DNA from: Streptomyces chumphonensis
Lineage (GTDB): Bacteria > Actinomycetota > Actinomycetes > Streptomycetales > Streptomycetaceae
Length of the DNA: 64,000 bases
Direction of reading: 5' to 3'
Assembly (NCBI RefSeq): GCF_014779715.1
Contig: NZ_JACXYU010000014.1
Span: 62,001 to 126,000 of the forward strand
Shown here: piece by piece, positions 34,095 through 42,039 of the stretch
How positions within the stretch are numbered: position 1 is the stretch's first letter
Layout of the letters: each line of letters begins with the position of its first letter
Position numbers and translations under genes: made by a program
The notes under the pieces: model-generated
Seen by the model: only the letters and a program-made list of their open reading frames with translations
Told to the model about the DNA's origin: nothing
The model's database searches: none

Positions 34095-34406
34095 TCATGG
34101 CTTTGTGAGCGTTTCGCCCTCGATCGCGAGGATGCGGTGCAGCCGGGTCGCCACCAGGAGGCGCTGCATCTGCGGCGGGACGTCCCGCAGCACCAGGCGC
34201 CGGCCGCAGCGCCCGGCGCGGCGGTGGGCGCCCATGATGACGCCCAGGCCGGTGGCGTCCCACGAGTCGAGCCGGGCGAGGCTGAGGACGAGGTCCCCGT
34301 TGCCGCCGTCGAGCGCGGTGTGCAGGGCGGATCGGGCGTCCGCTGCGCTGCGCACGTCGAGGCGTCCCCCGACGTACAGCTCGGCGTGGTCGCCCTTGAT
34401 CTGCAT
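34095..34406 (-). CDS. STAS-domain anti-sigma factor antagonist without the phosphorylatable Ser
   Basis: 103 aa, single STAS domain starting MQIKGDHAELYVGGRLDVR. The loop that carries the phosphorylated serine in SpoIIAA, RsbV and BldG (DSxG) reads WDATGLGV here, with Ala in the Ser position; the following Thr remains. The protein may therefore be permanently unphosphorylated or use Thr. It lies 118 bp upstream of the P-loop membrane protein gene on the same strand. No anti-sigma kinase gene is adjacent. Confidence 0.85.
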   Translation of the reverse strand: MQIKGDHAELYVGGRLDVRSAADARSALHTALDGGNGDLVLSLARLDSWDATGLGVIMGAHRRAGRCGRRLVLRDVPPQMQRLLVATRLHRILAIEGETLTKP

Positions 34407-34572
34407 AACCCGCTCCCGGTGCCCGTGGCTCTTACGCTGCGTGAACCTTCATATCCGAATGTCTCACCACACCTGACCGTGGGTCCGGTGGTGAAGTTGC
34501 TGTCCGTGGGTGAATCGATACGGAATTCACCCCGTCGGGTGACGGGTCCCGCCGTCCGGCGGCGTGGGCCGC

Positions 34573-35424
34573 TCAGTAGCGGTAGTAGCCCTCGCCGCTC
34601 TTGCGGCCCAGGTCGCCCGCGTCGACCATGCGGCGCATCTGCTCGGGCGCCGCGAACTTCTCGTCCTGCGACTCGGTGTAGATGTTGTTCGCCGCGTTGA
34701 GCAGGATGTCGATGCCCGTGAGGTCGGCGGTGGCCAGCGGGCCCATCGCGTGCCCGAAGCCCAGCTTGCAGGCGATGTCGATGTCCTCGGCGCTGGCGAC
34801 ACCCGACTCGCGCAGTGTGGCCGCCTCGACCACCAGGGCGGTGATGAGCCGGGTGGTGACGAACCCGGCGACGTCCCGGTTGACCACGATGCAGGTCTTC
34901 CCCACGCCCTCGGCGAAGTCGCGGGCGGCGGCCAGGGTCGCGTCGCTGGTCTTGAGACCGCGCACCAGCTCGCACAGCTGCATCATCGGCACCGGCGAGA
35001 AGAAGTGGGTGCCGACGACCCGCTCGGGGCGGCGGGTGGCGGCGGCGATCTTGGTGATCGGGATGGCGGAGGTGTTGGACGCCAGGACGGCCTCGTCCTT
35101 CACCAGGCCGTCGAGCGTGCGGAAGATCTCCTGCTTGACCTCCAGCTTCTCGAAGACGGCCTCCACGACGACGTCGGCGTCGGCGGCGGCGTCGAGCTCC
35201 GTCGTGGTGGTGATCCGGGCGAGCGCGGCCTCGGCGTCCTCGGCGGTCAGCTTCCCCTTGGCGACGAACTTCGCGTAGGAGGCCTCGATGCCGCCCCGGC
35301 CCCGGGCCAGCGCCTCGTCGGTGACGTCACGCAGGACGACGTTCCAGCCCGCCTGGGCGGAGACCTGCGCGATGCCGGAACCCATGAGTCCGGCTCCGAT
35401 GACGGCGAGCTTCCTGGCTACCAA
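34573..35424 (-). CDS. hbd: 3-hydroxybutyryl-CoA dehydrogenase
   Basis: 283 aa. Rossmann NAD-binding start AVIGAGLMGSGIAQVSA, catalytic His and Asn/Glu context in PERVVGTHFFSPVPMMQLCELV, and the C-terminal domain AMGPLATADLTGIDI are typical of Hbd/FadB2. The start is TTG at 35424, with AGGGG 8 nt upstream. It reduces acetoacetyl-CoA or oxidises 3-hydroxybutyryl-CoA; with the thiolase at 12.4 kb and the downstream crotonyl-CoA route it can provide butyryl- or ethylmalonyl-CoA. The preceding 318 bp hold no gene. Confidence 0.94.
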   Translation of the reverse strand: MVARKLAVIGAGLMGSGIAQVSAQAGWNVVLRDVTDEALARGRGGIEASYAKFVAKGKLTAEDAEAALARITTTTELDAAADADVVVEAVFEKLEVKQEIFRTLDGLVKDEAVLASNTSAIPITKIAAATRRPERVVGTHFFSPVPMMQLCELVRGLKTSDATLAAARDFAEGVGKTCIVVNRDVAGFVTTRLITALVVEAATLRESGVASAEDIDIACKLGFGHAMGPLATADLTGIDILLNAANNIYTESQDEKFAAPEQMRRMVDAGDLGRKSGEGYYRY

Positions 35425-35742
35425 CGTCGTGTCCCCTCATAAAACAGTCACCTGTGCGTGCTCTCAGGCGGACCATAGCGTCCGTGAGCGGGGCGTGGGT
35501 GGCGAAGAGATGCGTGTCACGTCTCACCAGACGGACATCACATCGGATCGTTATCGCCCGTGCGCTCCCGGCCAGTTGACGGCCCGGACCGGTCCCCCGA
35601 TCCGTCGGCCGGGCCACGGCCGGGCGGACGCGGAGCCCGCCGGAACGCGGGCGTCCGCGCGCGGCACGGCGGGTCGGGGCGGGCGGCCGGCCCGCCACGG
35701 CCCGCTCCCGACCGGACGCCCGGCCGGGCTAACCTCGGCCCC
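35425..35742. other. Gene-free divergent spacer between hbd and the adenosyltransferase
   Basis: 318 bp without a credible coding frame. The hbd ribosome binding site lies at its left end. TAACCT (35730-35735) lies 13 nt before the adenosyltransferase ATG and may be a leaderless -10 box. Nothing else is recognisable. Confidence 0.5.
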
Positions 35743-36315
35743 ATGGTCAACCTGACGCGCATCTACACCCGCACCGGCGACGACGGCACGACGGCGCTGG
35801 GCGACATGAGCCGCACGCCGAAGACGGACACCCGCATCTCGGCGTACGCCGACGCGAACGAGGCAAACGCGGCGATCGGCGTGGCCATCGCCCTCGGCGA
35901 CCTGGCGGAGGACCTCGTCACGGTCCTCACCCGGGTGCAGAACGACCTCTTCGACGTCGGCGCCGACCTCTGCACGCCCGTCGTGGAGGACCCGAAGTAC
36001 CCGCCGCTGCGAGTCGAGCAGACGTACGTGGACCGGCTGGAAACCGACTGCGACACCTTCCTCGCGGAGGTGGAGAAGCTGCGCAGCTTCATCCTGCCGG
36101 GCGGGACGCCCGGAGCCGCCCTGCTGCACCAGGCGTGCACGGTCGTCCGCCGCGCCGAACGCTCCACCTGGGCGGCGCTGGCCGAGCACGGCGAGACGAT
36201 GAACCCCCTCACGGCGACCTACCTCAACCGGCTCTCGGACCTGCTCTTCATCCTGGCCCGGACGGCGAACAAGGCCCGGGGCGACGTCCTGTGGGTGCCC
36301 GGCGAGAACCGCTGA
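35743..36315 (+). CDS. Cob(I)alamin adenosyltransferase, PduO type
   Basis: 190 aa from ATG 35743. Signature RIYTRTGDDGTTALGD at the N-terminus (ATP site), ILPGGTPGAALLHQACTVVRRAER and the late LNRLSDLLFILAR helix. It transfers the adenosyl group from ATP to reduced cobalamin, the cofactor used by methylmalonyl-CoA mutase; MeaB and epimerase are in the same window. Length is normal. A bidirectional terminator separates it from the convergent hemC paralogue. Confidence 0.95.
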   Translation: MVNLTRIYTRTGDDGTTALGDMSRTPKTDTRISAYADANEANAAIGVAIALGDLAEDLVTVLTRVQNDLFDVGADLCTPVVEDPKYPPLRVEQTYVDRLETDCDTFLAEVEKLRSFILPGGTPGAALLHQACTVVRRAERSTWAALAEHGETMNPLTATYLNRLSDLLFILARTANKARGDVLWVPGENR

Positions 36316-36332
36316 GCCGACGCCGACCCACC

Positions 36333-36360
36333 GCCCGGCGGGGCGTCTCCCCCGCCGGGC
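36333..36360. terminator. Bidirectional terminator between adenosyltransferase and hemC
   Basis: A perfect 11-bp stem (GCCCGGCGGGG, 36333-36343; CCCCGCCGGGC, 36350-36360) with a 6-nt loop lies between two converging stop codons. Confidence 0.75.
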
Positions 36361-36373
36361 CCGGTACGCGCGC

Positions 36374-37312
36374 TCAGTGCGCGATGCCGTCGATCAGTTC
36401 GCGGGCGCCCTGCCGCAGGAGCGCGACGGCGACGGACGTGCCGAGGGTCGCCGGGTCGAGTCGGCCCGCCCATTCGTGGGCGTTGAGCACGGTCTTGCCG
36501 TCGGGCGTGAAGACGCAGGCACGCAGCGACAGATCGTCCCGCCCGGCCCGCGCGTACCCGGCGATCGGGCTGTTGCAGTGCCCCTGGAGCACGTGCAGGA
36601 ACATCCGCTCGGCGGTGGCCTCGCGGTGCGTCGCCGGATCGCCGAGGCCGCTGACGGCGTCGACGAGTTCGGCGTCGTCCTCCCGGCACTGGAGGGCGAG
36701 GATGCCCGCGCCGATCGGCGGGCACATCGTCTCCACCGACAGGACGTCCGTGGCGACGTCCATCCGCCCGATGCGCTCCAGCCCCGAGACGGCCAGCAGC
36801 AGCGCGTCGGCGTCCCCGGCCGCCAGCTTCTCCATCCGGCGCCCGGCGTTGCCGCGCATGGGCACGCACTCCAGATGCGGGTGCGAGGCGGCGAGCTGCG
36901 CCCTGCGGCGCACCGACGACGTCCCGACGCGGGTCCCGGCCGGCAGCTCGTCGAGGGTGAGGCCGCCGGGGTGGATCAGGGCGTCGCGCACGTCGTCGCG
37001 CTGGAGGAAGGCGGCGAACGTCGTACCGGCGGGGAGCGGGCGGTCGGCCGGAATGTCCTTGACGCAGTGCACCGCGAGGTCGGCCGCACCGGCCAGCAGC
37101 GCGGCGTCGACCTCCTTGGTGAACGCGCCCTTCCCGCCGAGCCGCGCCAGGTCGCCCATCCACCGGTCGCCCGCCGTGGTGACGGGGACGACCTCCGTGC
37201 GCACGCCCGGGTGCAGTACGGCCAGTTCGGCGCGCACCCGCTCGACCTGGGCCAGGGCCATCGGGGAGGAACGCGACACGATACGGATCAACTCAGGCAC
37301 GGCCATGGACAC
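36374..37312 (-). CDS. hemC: Hydroxymethylbilane synthase (porphobilinogen deaminase)
   Basis: 312 aa from GTG 37312, with GGA 7 nt upstream; ATG 37306 is the alternative. Family marks: IRIVSRSSPMALAQVERV, VHCVKDIPADRPLP, RVGTSSVRRRAQL, MRGNAGRRMEKL and the dipyrromethane-cofactor Cys in LQGHCNSPIAGYAR. The enzyme polymerises four porphobilinogens to preuroporphyrinogen. It is outside a hem cluster, so it is probably a second, diverged copy; the Cys context (GHCNSP) is not the common GGCxxPIG. Confidence 0.88.
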   Translation of the reverse strand: MSMAVPELIRIVSRSSPMALAQVERVRAELAVLHPGVRTEVVPVTTAGDRWMGDLARLGGKGAFTKEVDAALLAGAADLAVHCVKDIPADRPLPAGTTFAAFLQRDDVRDALIHPGGLTLDELPAGTRVGTSSVRRRAQLAASHPHLECVPMRGNAGRRMEKLAAGDADALLLAVSGLERIGRMDVATDVLSVETMCPPIGAGILALQCREDDAELVDAVSGLGDPATHREATAERMFLHVLQGHCNSPIAGYARAGRDDLSLRACVFTPDGKTVLNAHEWAGRLDPATLGTSVAVALLRQGARELIDGIAH

Positions 37313-37585
37313 ACGATAGTCCGTCAGATCACCGTCGCCCGACGCCCGTCCGGCATCCTTCGGCCCCTTCGCGGCCCCCGGTCGCCCGACCGGGCACGAT
37401 GACGCCGGGCACCCCTGCGGAACCGACCCGACCGGCGCCGCTCGGACCCGACCGTCCTACCCGCTGGTAACGATCGGGCCCGGAGGCTAGGCGGAGGGCC
37501 GTGCCCTGGTCTGTAATGGCCCCGTCCCGCACGTGGTGGCGCCGCTCCGGGCAGCGCCGACCGGCTCGTACCGGAGGTAGGCCCC

Positions 37586-38233
37586 TTGAACACCAGCGCC
37601 CCCGCCACCCCCTCAGGCCGCGGGGTCGGTGCCCTCGGCCTCGTCCTCGGCGGGCTGGCCGTGGGGGTCGTCACGGCCGGGGTGGTCCTCCTCGCCGGTG
37701 ACCACGACGGCGTCCCCGACGACGGGCCGCACCGGCTGCTGCCACCGGAGGCGGCCGGTACCTCCTACCGCACCGGAGACGCCGTCCTGCCCGAGGGCGC
37801 CGAGCGGACCGTCGCGGCCTTCGGCGTCGAGAACGCGACGACCGTCAACGCCAACTACGCGGACGGCGAGGAGCAGTTCGCCATCTTCGCCGGAGCCTGG
37901 GGCCGCGTCGACGACCCGGCACACGCCGTGGACGCCGCCTTCGCGCAGCTCGACGCCGCCGTGGCGCAGGACCCCGACGCGACGACGGAGCTTCGCGGCG
38001 AGCCCGGGCGCGTCACCCCGGAGGGTGCCGAGGACGCCGTCGTGACGTGCCGGCTGGCGGTGGGCACCGGCCTGCGGTCCGAGGAGCCGCAGGAGACGCA
38101 GTTCTGCATGTGGGCGGACCACAGCACCGCGGGCATGGTCGTCGTCTCGCGGGCGAGCGGGCGGATCAGCCGGGAGGAGGCCGCGCGCTTCACCGCCGAC
38201 CTGCGCCACTCCGCCCGGCTGCCCGCGTCGTAG
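37586..38233 (+). CDS. Single-pass membrane protein of unknown function
   Basis: 215 aa. A short basic N-terminus, one membrane helix (about 15-39) and an acidic extracytoplasmic domain. No family was recognised. Two Cys residues (VVTCRLAV, TQFCMWADH) could form a disulphide. The C-terminal SGRISREEAARFTADLRHSA helix is well defined. GGAGGT lies about 9 nt before the ATG. The 273 bp upstream, after hemC, carry no gene. The SDR gene starts 34 bp downstream in the same direction. Confidence 0.75.
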   Translation: MNTSAPATPSGRGVGALGLVLGGLAVGVVTAGVVLLAGDHDGVPDDGPHRLLPPEAAGTSYRTGDAVLPEGAERTVAAFGVENATTVNANYADGEEQFAIFAGAWGRVDDPAHAVDAAFAQLDAAVAQDPDATTELRGEPGRVTPEGAEDAVVTCRLAVGTGLRSEEPQETQFCMWADHSTAGMVVVSRASGRISREEAARFTADLRHSARLPAS

Positions 38234-38267
38234 GGTGAGGCCCCGCCCGATCCGAGAGGACCGCCCC

Positions 38268-39086
38268 GTGCCGGACGACGCCGCACCCGCTCCGCGACGA
38301 CCCGACGCCCCCGACGCCGTCGGCTTCCCCGCCACCGGCCGACGGGTGCTGGTGACGGGCGCGGCGCGCGGTCTCGGCCGGGCCGTGGCGCGGGCGTTCG
38401 CCGCCGCCGGGGACCGGGTGGCCGTCCACTACGGCACCCGGCGGGCCGAGGCGGAAGCCACGGCGGCGGGCCTGGAGGGCACCGGACACGTGGTGCTCGG
38501 GGCGGACCTGGCGGCGCCCGGGCGGGCGGCGGAGCTGGTGGACGCGGCCGCCGCCGCACTGGGCGGCGTCGACGTGCTGGTCAACAACGCCGCCGTGAAC
38601 ACGCCGCATCCGCCGGTCGGGACGGGGGCGGCGGAGTGGGCCGACGCCTGGGAACGCCACGTCGCCGTCAACCTGCTGGCGCCCGCGCACGCCTCCCACG
38701 CCGCCGCGCGGCACATGATCGCCCAAGGGGCGGGCGGCCGGATCGTCAACGTCGGTTCCCGCGGGGCGTTCCGCGGTGAGCCCGACCATCCGGCCTACGG
38801 CGCGACGAAGGCCGGGCTGCACGCGCTGGGCCAGTCGCTGGCGGTGGCGCTCGCCCCGCACGGGATCGCCGTCGCCTCGGTGGCGCCCGGCTTCATCGAC
38901 ACCGACCGCGTCGCCCACCGCCTCCGTGGCGCGGAGGGCGAGCGCATCCGGGCGCAGAGCCCCTTCGGCCGGGTCGCCACCCCGGAGGAGGTCGCGGCCG
39001 CCGTGCTGTGGCTGGCCTCGCCGCAGGCGCAGTGGAGCTCCGGTACCGTCCTGGACCTCAACGGCGCCTCCCACCTGCGCACCTGA
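38268..39086 (+). CDS. SDR family oxidoreductase
   Basis: 272 aa from GTG 38268, with GAGAGGA 7 nt upstream. Classical short-chain dehydrogenase: TGAARGLGRA cofactor motif, VNNAAVN, catalytic Ser in NVGSRGAF, YGATKAG (Tyr and Lys) and a typical PGFIDTDR segment. FabG-like in length, with a 30-residue Pro/Ala-rich leader before the fold. The substrate is not predictable. Confidence 0.92.
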   Translation: MPDDAAPAPRRPDAPDAVGFPATGRRVLVTGAARGLGRAVARAFAAAGDRVAVHYGTRRAEAEATAAGLEGTGHVVLGADLAAPGRAAELVDAAAAALGGVDVLVNNAAVNTPHPPVGTGAAEWADAWERHVAVNLLAPAHASHAAARHMIAQGAGGRIVNVGSRGAFRGEPDHPAYGATKAGLHALGQSLAVALAPHGIAVASVAPGFIDTDRVAHRLRGAEGERIRAQSPFGRVATPEEVAAAVLWLASPQAQWSSGTVLDLNGASHLRT

Positions 39087-39169
39087 CGCCCCGACCGCCC
39101 CTGCGGCGGCCTCGGGGGCGGCGGTCACACCCCCCGCGAAAGGGACTGCTCGCCGGTGGCCCACGCGGG

Positions 39170-39175
39170 TAGCCT
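39170..39175 (+). promoter_or_regulatory. Probable -10 box of the receptor-like gene (leaderless)
   Basis: TAGCCT begins 13 nt before ATG 39183 and fits a transcript starting at or beside the ATG, which lacks a Shine-Dalgarno sequence. No clear -35 was found. Confidence 0.45.
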
Positions 39176-39182
39176 GCCGGAC

Positions 39183-41984
39183 ATGTCTGCATCGGGGCCG
39201 TCGTTCACCGGGGTGCACGAGCTGCTGTCCATGATCAGGAGCCTCATCGCGCGACGGCGGTTCCTGTCCGGCACGCCGGACACGGAGGTGCGGGGCGACC
39301 ATCCGTTACCCCTGGTGTGCCTGCTCCGCGAGGAGGGCGCGAACGACTTCCTCCCGGCTCTGCACCGGGCGCTCGGCGGCCACGACGCGCCGCAGGTCCC
39401 GCACGCCTATCTCGACGCGGCCGCGGTGGACGACCACGTCCTGGACCGCTGGGCGAACACGGACCGGCAGACGCCTCCCCTCCTCCCGCTGCTGGACGAG
39501 CTCAGCGCCGCGCTCGGTGCCGACCGGTTCGGCGGGCGTCCGCTGAGGTTCGGGCTCTACGGACTCGCGGACTGGTTGACGGCCCAGCGGCTGTCCCCGG
39601 AACAGGGGGGCCACGAACAGGAGATCGCCGACCTCCTTCGACGCCGGAGCGGTCGGGTGCGGGAGTCCGACGCGGCGGCGCTCACCGGCGCGTTCGCCGC
39701 CGCACCGACCTCCGTCGGGACGGTGGGCTCGATGCTGTACCTGCTGGTGGCGGCCGGTCGACGGCTGGGGCTGCGGCGGATCGGACGCCGCGTGCCCGGG
39801 CTGGGCCGCGAGGCGCGTTGGTTCATGCGCCGCCAGCCGTACATGGTCCCCCGGCACTCCACGAGCTTCGCCGGGTTCGCCGAGCGGCTCACCGAGGGCC
39901 GGCGCGCCTCGGAGAATCCGGAGCAGGTCAGGAAGCTGCTGGTGCACGCCTTCCTGGAGGACCTGCGCCGGGTCTACCGTCGGCGGCACCGCCACCTCCT
40001 GCCCAAACGCTCCGGATGGCGGCGGACCGCCTACACCACGGTGCTCCTGGACAACGTGACCGAGGAGAACGGCGGCTGGGAGCTGCTGCGGCTCATCAAC
40101 GAGGTCCGCAACGAGACCGGCGAGCTCGATCCGCTGCTGGTCGTGGCGGCGGCCCCGCGGCGGCCGAGCTCCCCCGAGGCGGAGGAGTCGGCCGAGCCCC
40201 ACCCGCCCCGGGAGGCGCACCGGGCGCTGGAGCACTGGCTGAACACCCTGCCCGGCAGACGGCAGCGGCTGGTGGAGAACGCCAGGTACCTGTGGATCGG
40301 CCTGCCCCCGCAGAGCGGTCAGGGCGATGAGGACCCCGGTGCGGGCGACGCGTGGCGGACCGTCGCGTCCTTCCGGCCCCGCGCCGCTCCCCTGCCGGCC
40401 TGCCGGGGCGTCGCCGAGCTGCTGCTGTCCGCCGCGCTGGTGCTGACGCTGCTTCCGGTCACCGCGAACGTGGTGAGGTCCTGGAGCGCCGACTGCGCCT
40501 ACGTCCGGCCCGGTTTCGTCGACGGTGTCTCCGTGCGGGTCGCCGAGTTGGGCCGGAAGGACCGCCAGTGCATCGGCTACAGCGACAACGCGGTGCAGGT
40601 CTTCGGCACCAATCCCCGGCTCCGCGCCGCGCAGGCCGCCATCTTCGAGCAGAACGAGGTGGCCGCCCGGCTGCACGACCAGCAGCCCGGCCGTCCCTAC
40701 CTGGGCATCGTCCACTTCGTCGGTCTCACCCATCGGGCGGCCTCGCCCGACACCGACCACGCGGCCGCCGAGGAGCTGGAGGGGCTGCTGCTGCGGCAGC
40801 GGGCGCAGAACGTGAAGTCGGAGACGCAGCCGCTGCTGCGGATCATCGTCGCCAACGGCGGGGACGGGATGCGCAAGGCACCGGAGGTGGTGCGGGACAT
40901 GCTCCATCCGCTGTTCGACGCCGACCCCTCGGTGCTGGGCGTGGTGGGGCTCGACCGGACCGTCGAGGAGACCGAGCGGGCGATCACGGAGCTCGGGCTG
41001 GCCGGGATCCCGGCCGTCGGCACCACCCTCACCGGCTCCGGGCTGGCCGACCTCTCGCCCCTGTACTTCCAGATGGTGCCCGACAACACGCGGCAGGCCC
41101 GGCTGATCGCCCGGTACGCGACGCACCTGGGGGCGGGGAAGGTCACGCTCCACCACCCGGAGGACGGGGACAGCTACGTGGACAGCCTCCTGACCGCCAC
41201 GCGTGCCGAGTTGGGGGCGGCGGGTCTGGCCACGGAGTCGCGGGGCTGGCGGTCCGTCGGGCAGGTGGCGTCGCTGTGTGCCGACGACACCGACCGTGGG
41301 GACGAGATCGTCTACTACATAGGGCGGGAGAACACCTTCTTCGACTTCATCAGGTCCGTGACCAAAGGCTGCACCAGCCGACGCGGGCTGCCGCGCGTCA
41401 TCGCCGCCGACGCCGTGTCGCGGTTCGTCGCCCAGAAGGAGAACCGCCGACACAGCTCCCTGGCGGGCCAGCCGATGGCCTACGTGGGCATGGGGGCCCT
41501 GGTCACCCTGGCCGGGTCCTCCTGCGTCGAAGAGGGGCGGCCCGCGTCCCTCCTGGGTCCGGGCACCCCACTGGACGCGTTCTGCGCCGGCTACGCGAAC
41601 CTGCACCGCGAGCTGGCGCGCACGCTCCCGGAGGACGAGACGCCGCAGATGCCGTGGCCCGCCGAGCGCACCGGTACCACCTACGACGTGGCCGGGCTCT
41701 TCGTGGACGCGACGGCCGCCCTCCACGAGCGCCTCGGCCCGTCCGGACCCGGCGCCGCCCCGCACCGCGCCGCCGTGGCCCAACAGCTCCGCGACAGCAC
41801 GTTCCAGGGGGCGACGGGCGAGGTCGACTTCCGGGAGGACCGAGTGGGGAACACCCGCAACCTGGCGGTGCTGGAGGTGACCGACATCTACGACCTGGCG
41901 TCGGCACCCGGCTGCGTCTTCATGCTCGGTGACCTCTTCCACCCCGGCCAGCCGAGGGACACCGCCACGGGGTGTCCGCGCTGA
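39183..41984 (+). CDS. Receptor-like transmembrane protein: degenerate NTPase-like cytoplasmic part, membrane helix, extracellular periplasmic-binding (type I) domain
   Basis: 933 aa from ATG 39183. Residues 41-400 are cytoplasmic and resemble the core of an AAA/STAND NTPase: beta-strand LPLVCLL (42-48) where a P-loop would be, but without GxxGxGK; then TTVLLDNV (285-292), similar to a Walker B strand, and LDPLLVVAAAPRR. A membrane helix (411-430) follows. Residues 433-933 form a type I periplasmic-binding/ANF-receptor fold (RIIVANGGDGMRKAPEVV, VLGVVGLDRTVEETERAI, YFQMVPDNTRQARL), with eight extracellular Cys. Leu42 is a TTA codon (39306-39308), so translation should need bldA tRNA. The gene starts 96 bp after the SDR stop. 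Confidence 0.85.
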   Translation: MSASGPSFTGVHELLSMIRSLIARRRFLSGTPDTEVRGDHPLPLVCLLREEGANDFLPALHRALGGHDAPQVPHAYLDAAAVDDHVLDRWANTDRQTPPLLPLLDELSAALGADRFGGRPLRFGLYGLADWLTAQRLSPEQGGHEQEIADLLRRRSGRVRESDAAALTGAFAAAPTSVGTVGSMLYLLVAAGRRLGLRRIGRRVPGLGREARWFMRRQPYMVPRHSTSFAGFAERLTEGRRASENPEQVRKLLVHAFLEDLRRVYRRRHRHLLPKRSGWRRTAYTTVLLDNVTEENGGWELLRLINEVRNETGELDPLLVVAAAPRRPSSPEAEESAEPHPPREAHRALEHWLNTLPGRRQRLVENARYLWIGLPPQSGQGDEDPGAGDAWRTVASFRPRAAPLPACRGVAELLLSAALVLTLLPVTANVVRSWSADCAYVRPGFVDGVSVRVAELGRKDRQCIGYSDNAVQVFGTNPRLRAAQAAIFEQNEVAARLHDQQPGRPYLGIVHFVGLTHRAASPDTDHAAAEELEGLLLRQRAQNVKSETQPLLRIIVANGGDGMRKAPEVVRDMLHPLFDADPSVLGVVGLDRTVEETERAITELGLAGIPAVGTTLTGSGLADLSPLYFQMVPDNTRQARLIARYATHLGAGKVTLHHPEDGDSYVDSLLTATRAELGAAGLATESRGWRSVGQVASLCADDTDRGDEIVYYIGRENTFFDFIRSVTKGCTSRRGLPRVIAADAVSRFVAQKENRRHSSLAGQPMAYVGMGALVTLAGSSCVEEGRPASLLGPGTPLDAFCAGYANLHRELARTLPEDETPQMPWPAERTGTTYDVAGLFVDATAALHERLGPSGPGAAPHRAAVAQQLRDSTFQGATGEVDFREDRVGNTRNLAVLEVTDIYDLASAPGCVFMLGDLFHPGQPRDTATGCPR

Positions 41985-42039
41985 GCCGCTCGGCGTGGGA
42001 GCGTGGAGGCGTGCGGAGAGCGGAGCGGGGGCGACGGCG

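Noticed and set aside
31505..34975. A single 1156-codon reading frame joining the P-loop protein to the STAS and hbd region.
   Set aside because: Only the part from ATG 33976 is coding; the upstream part reads through STAS and hbd in another frame.
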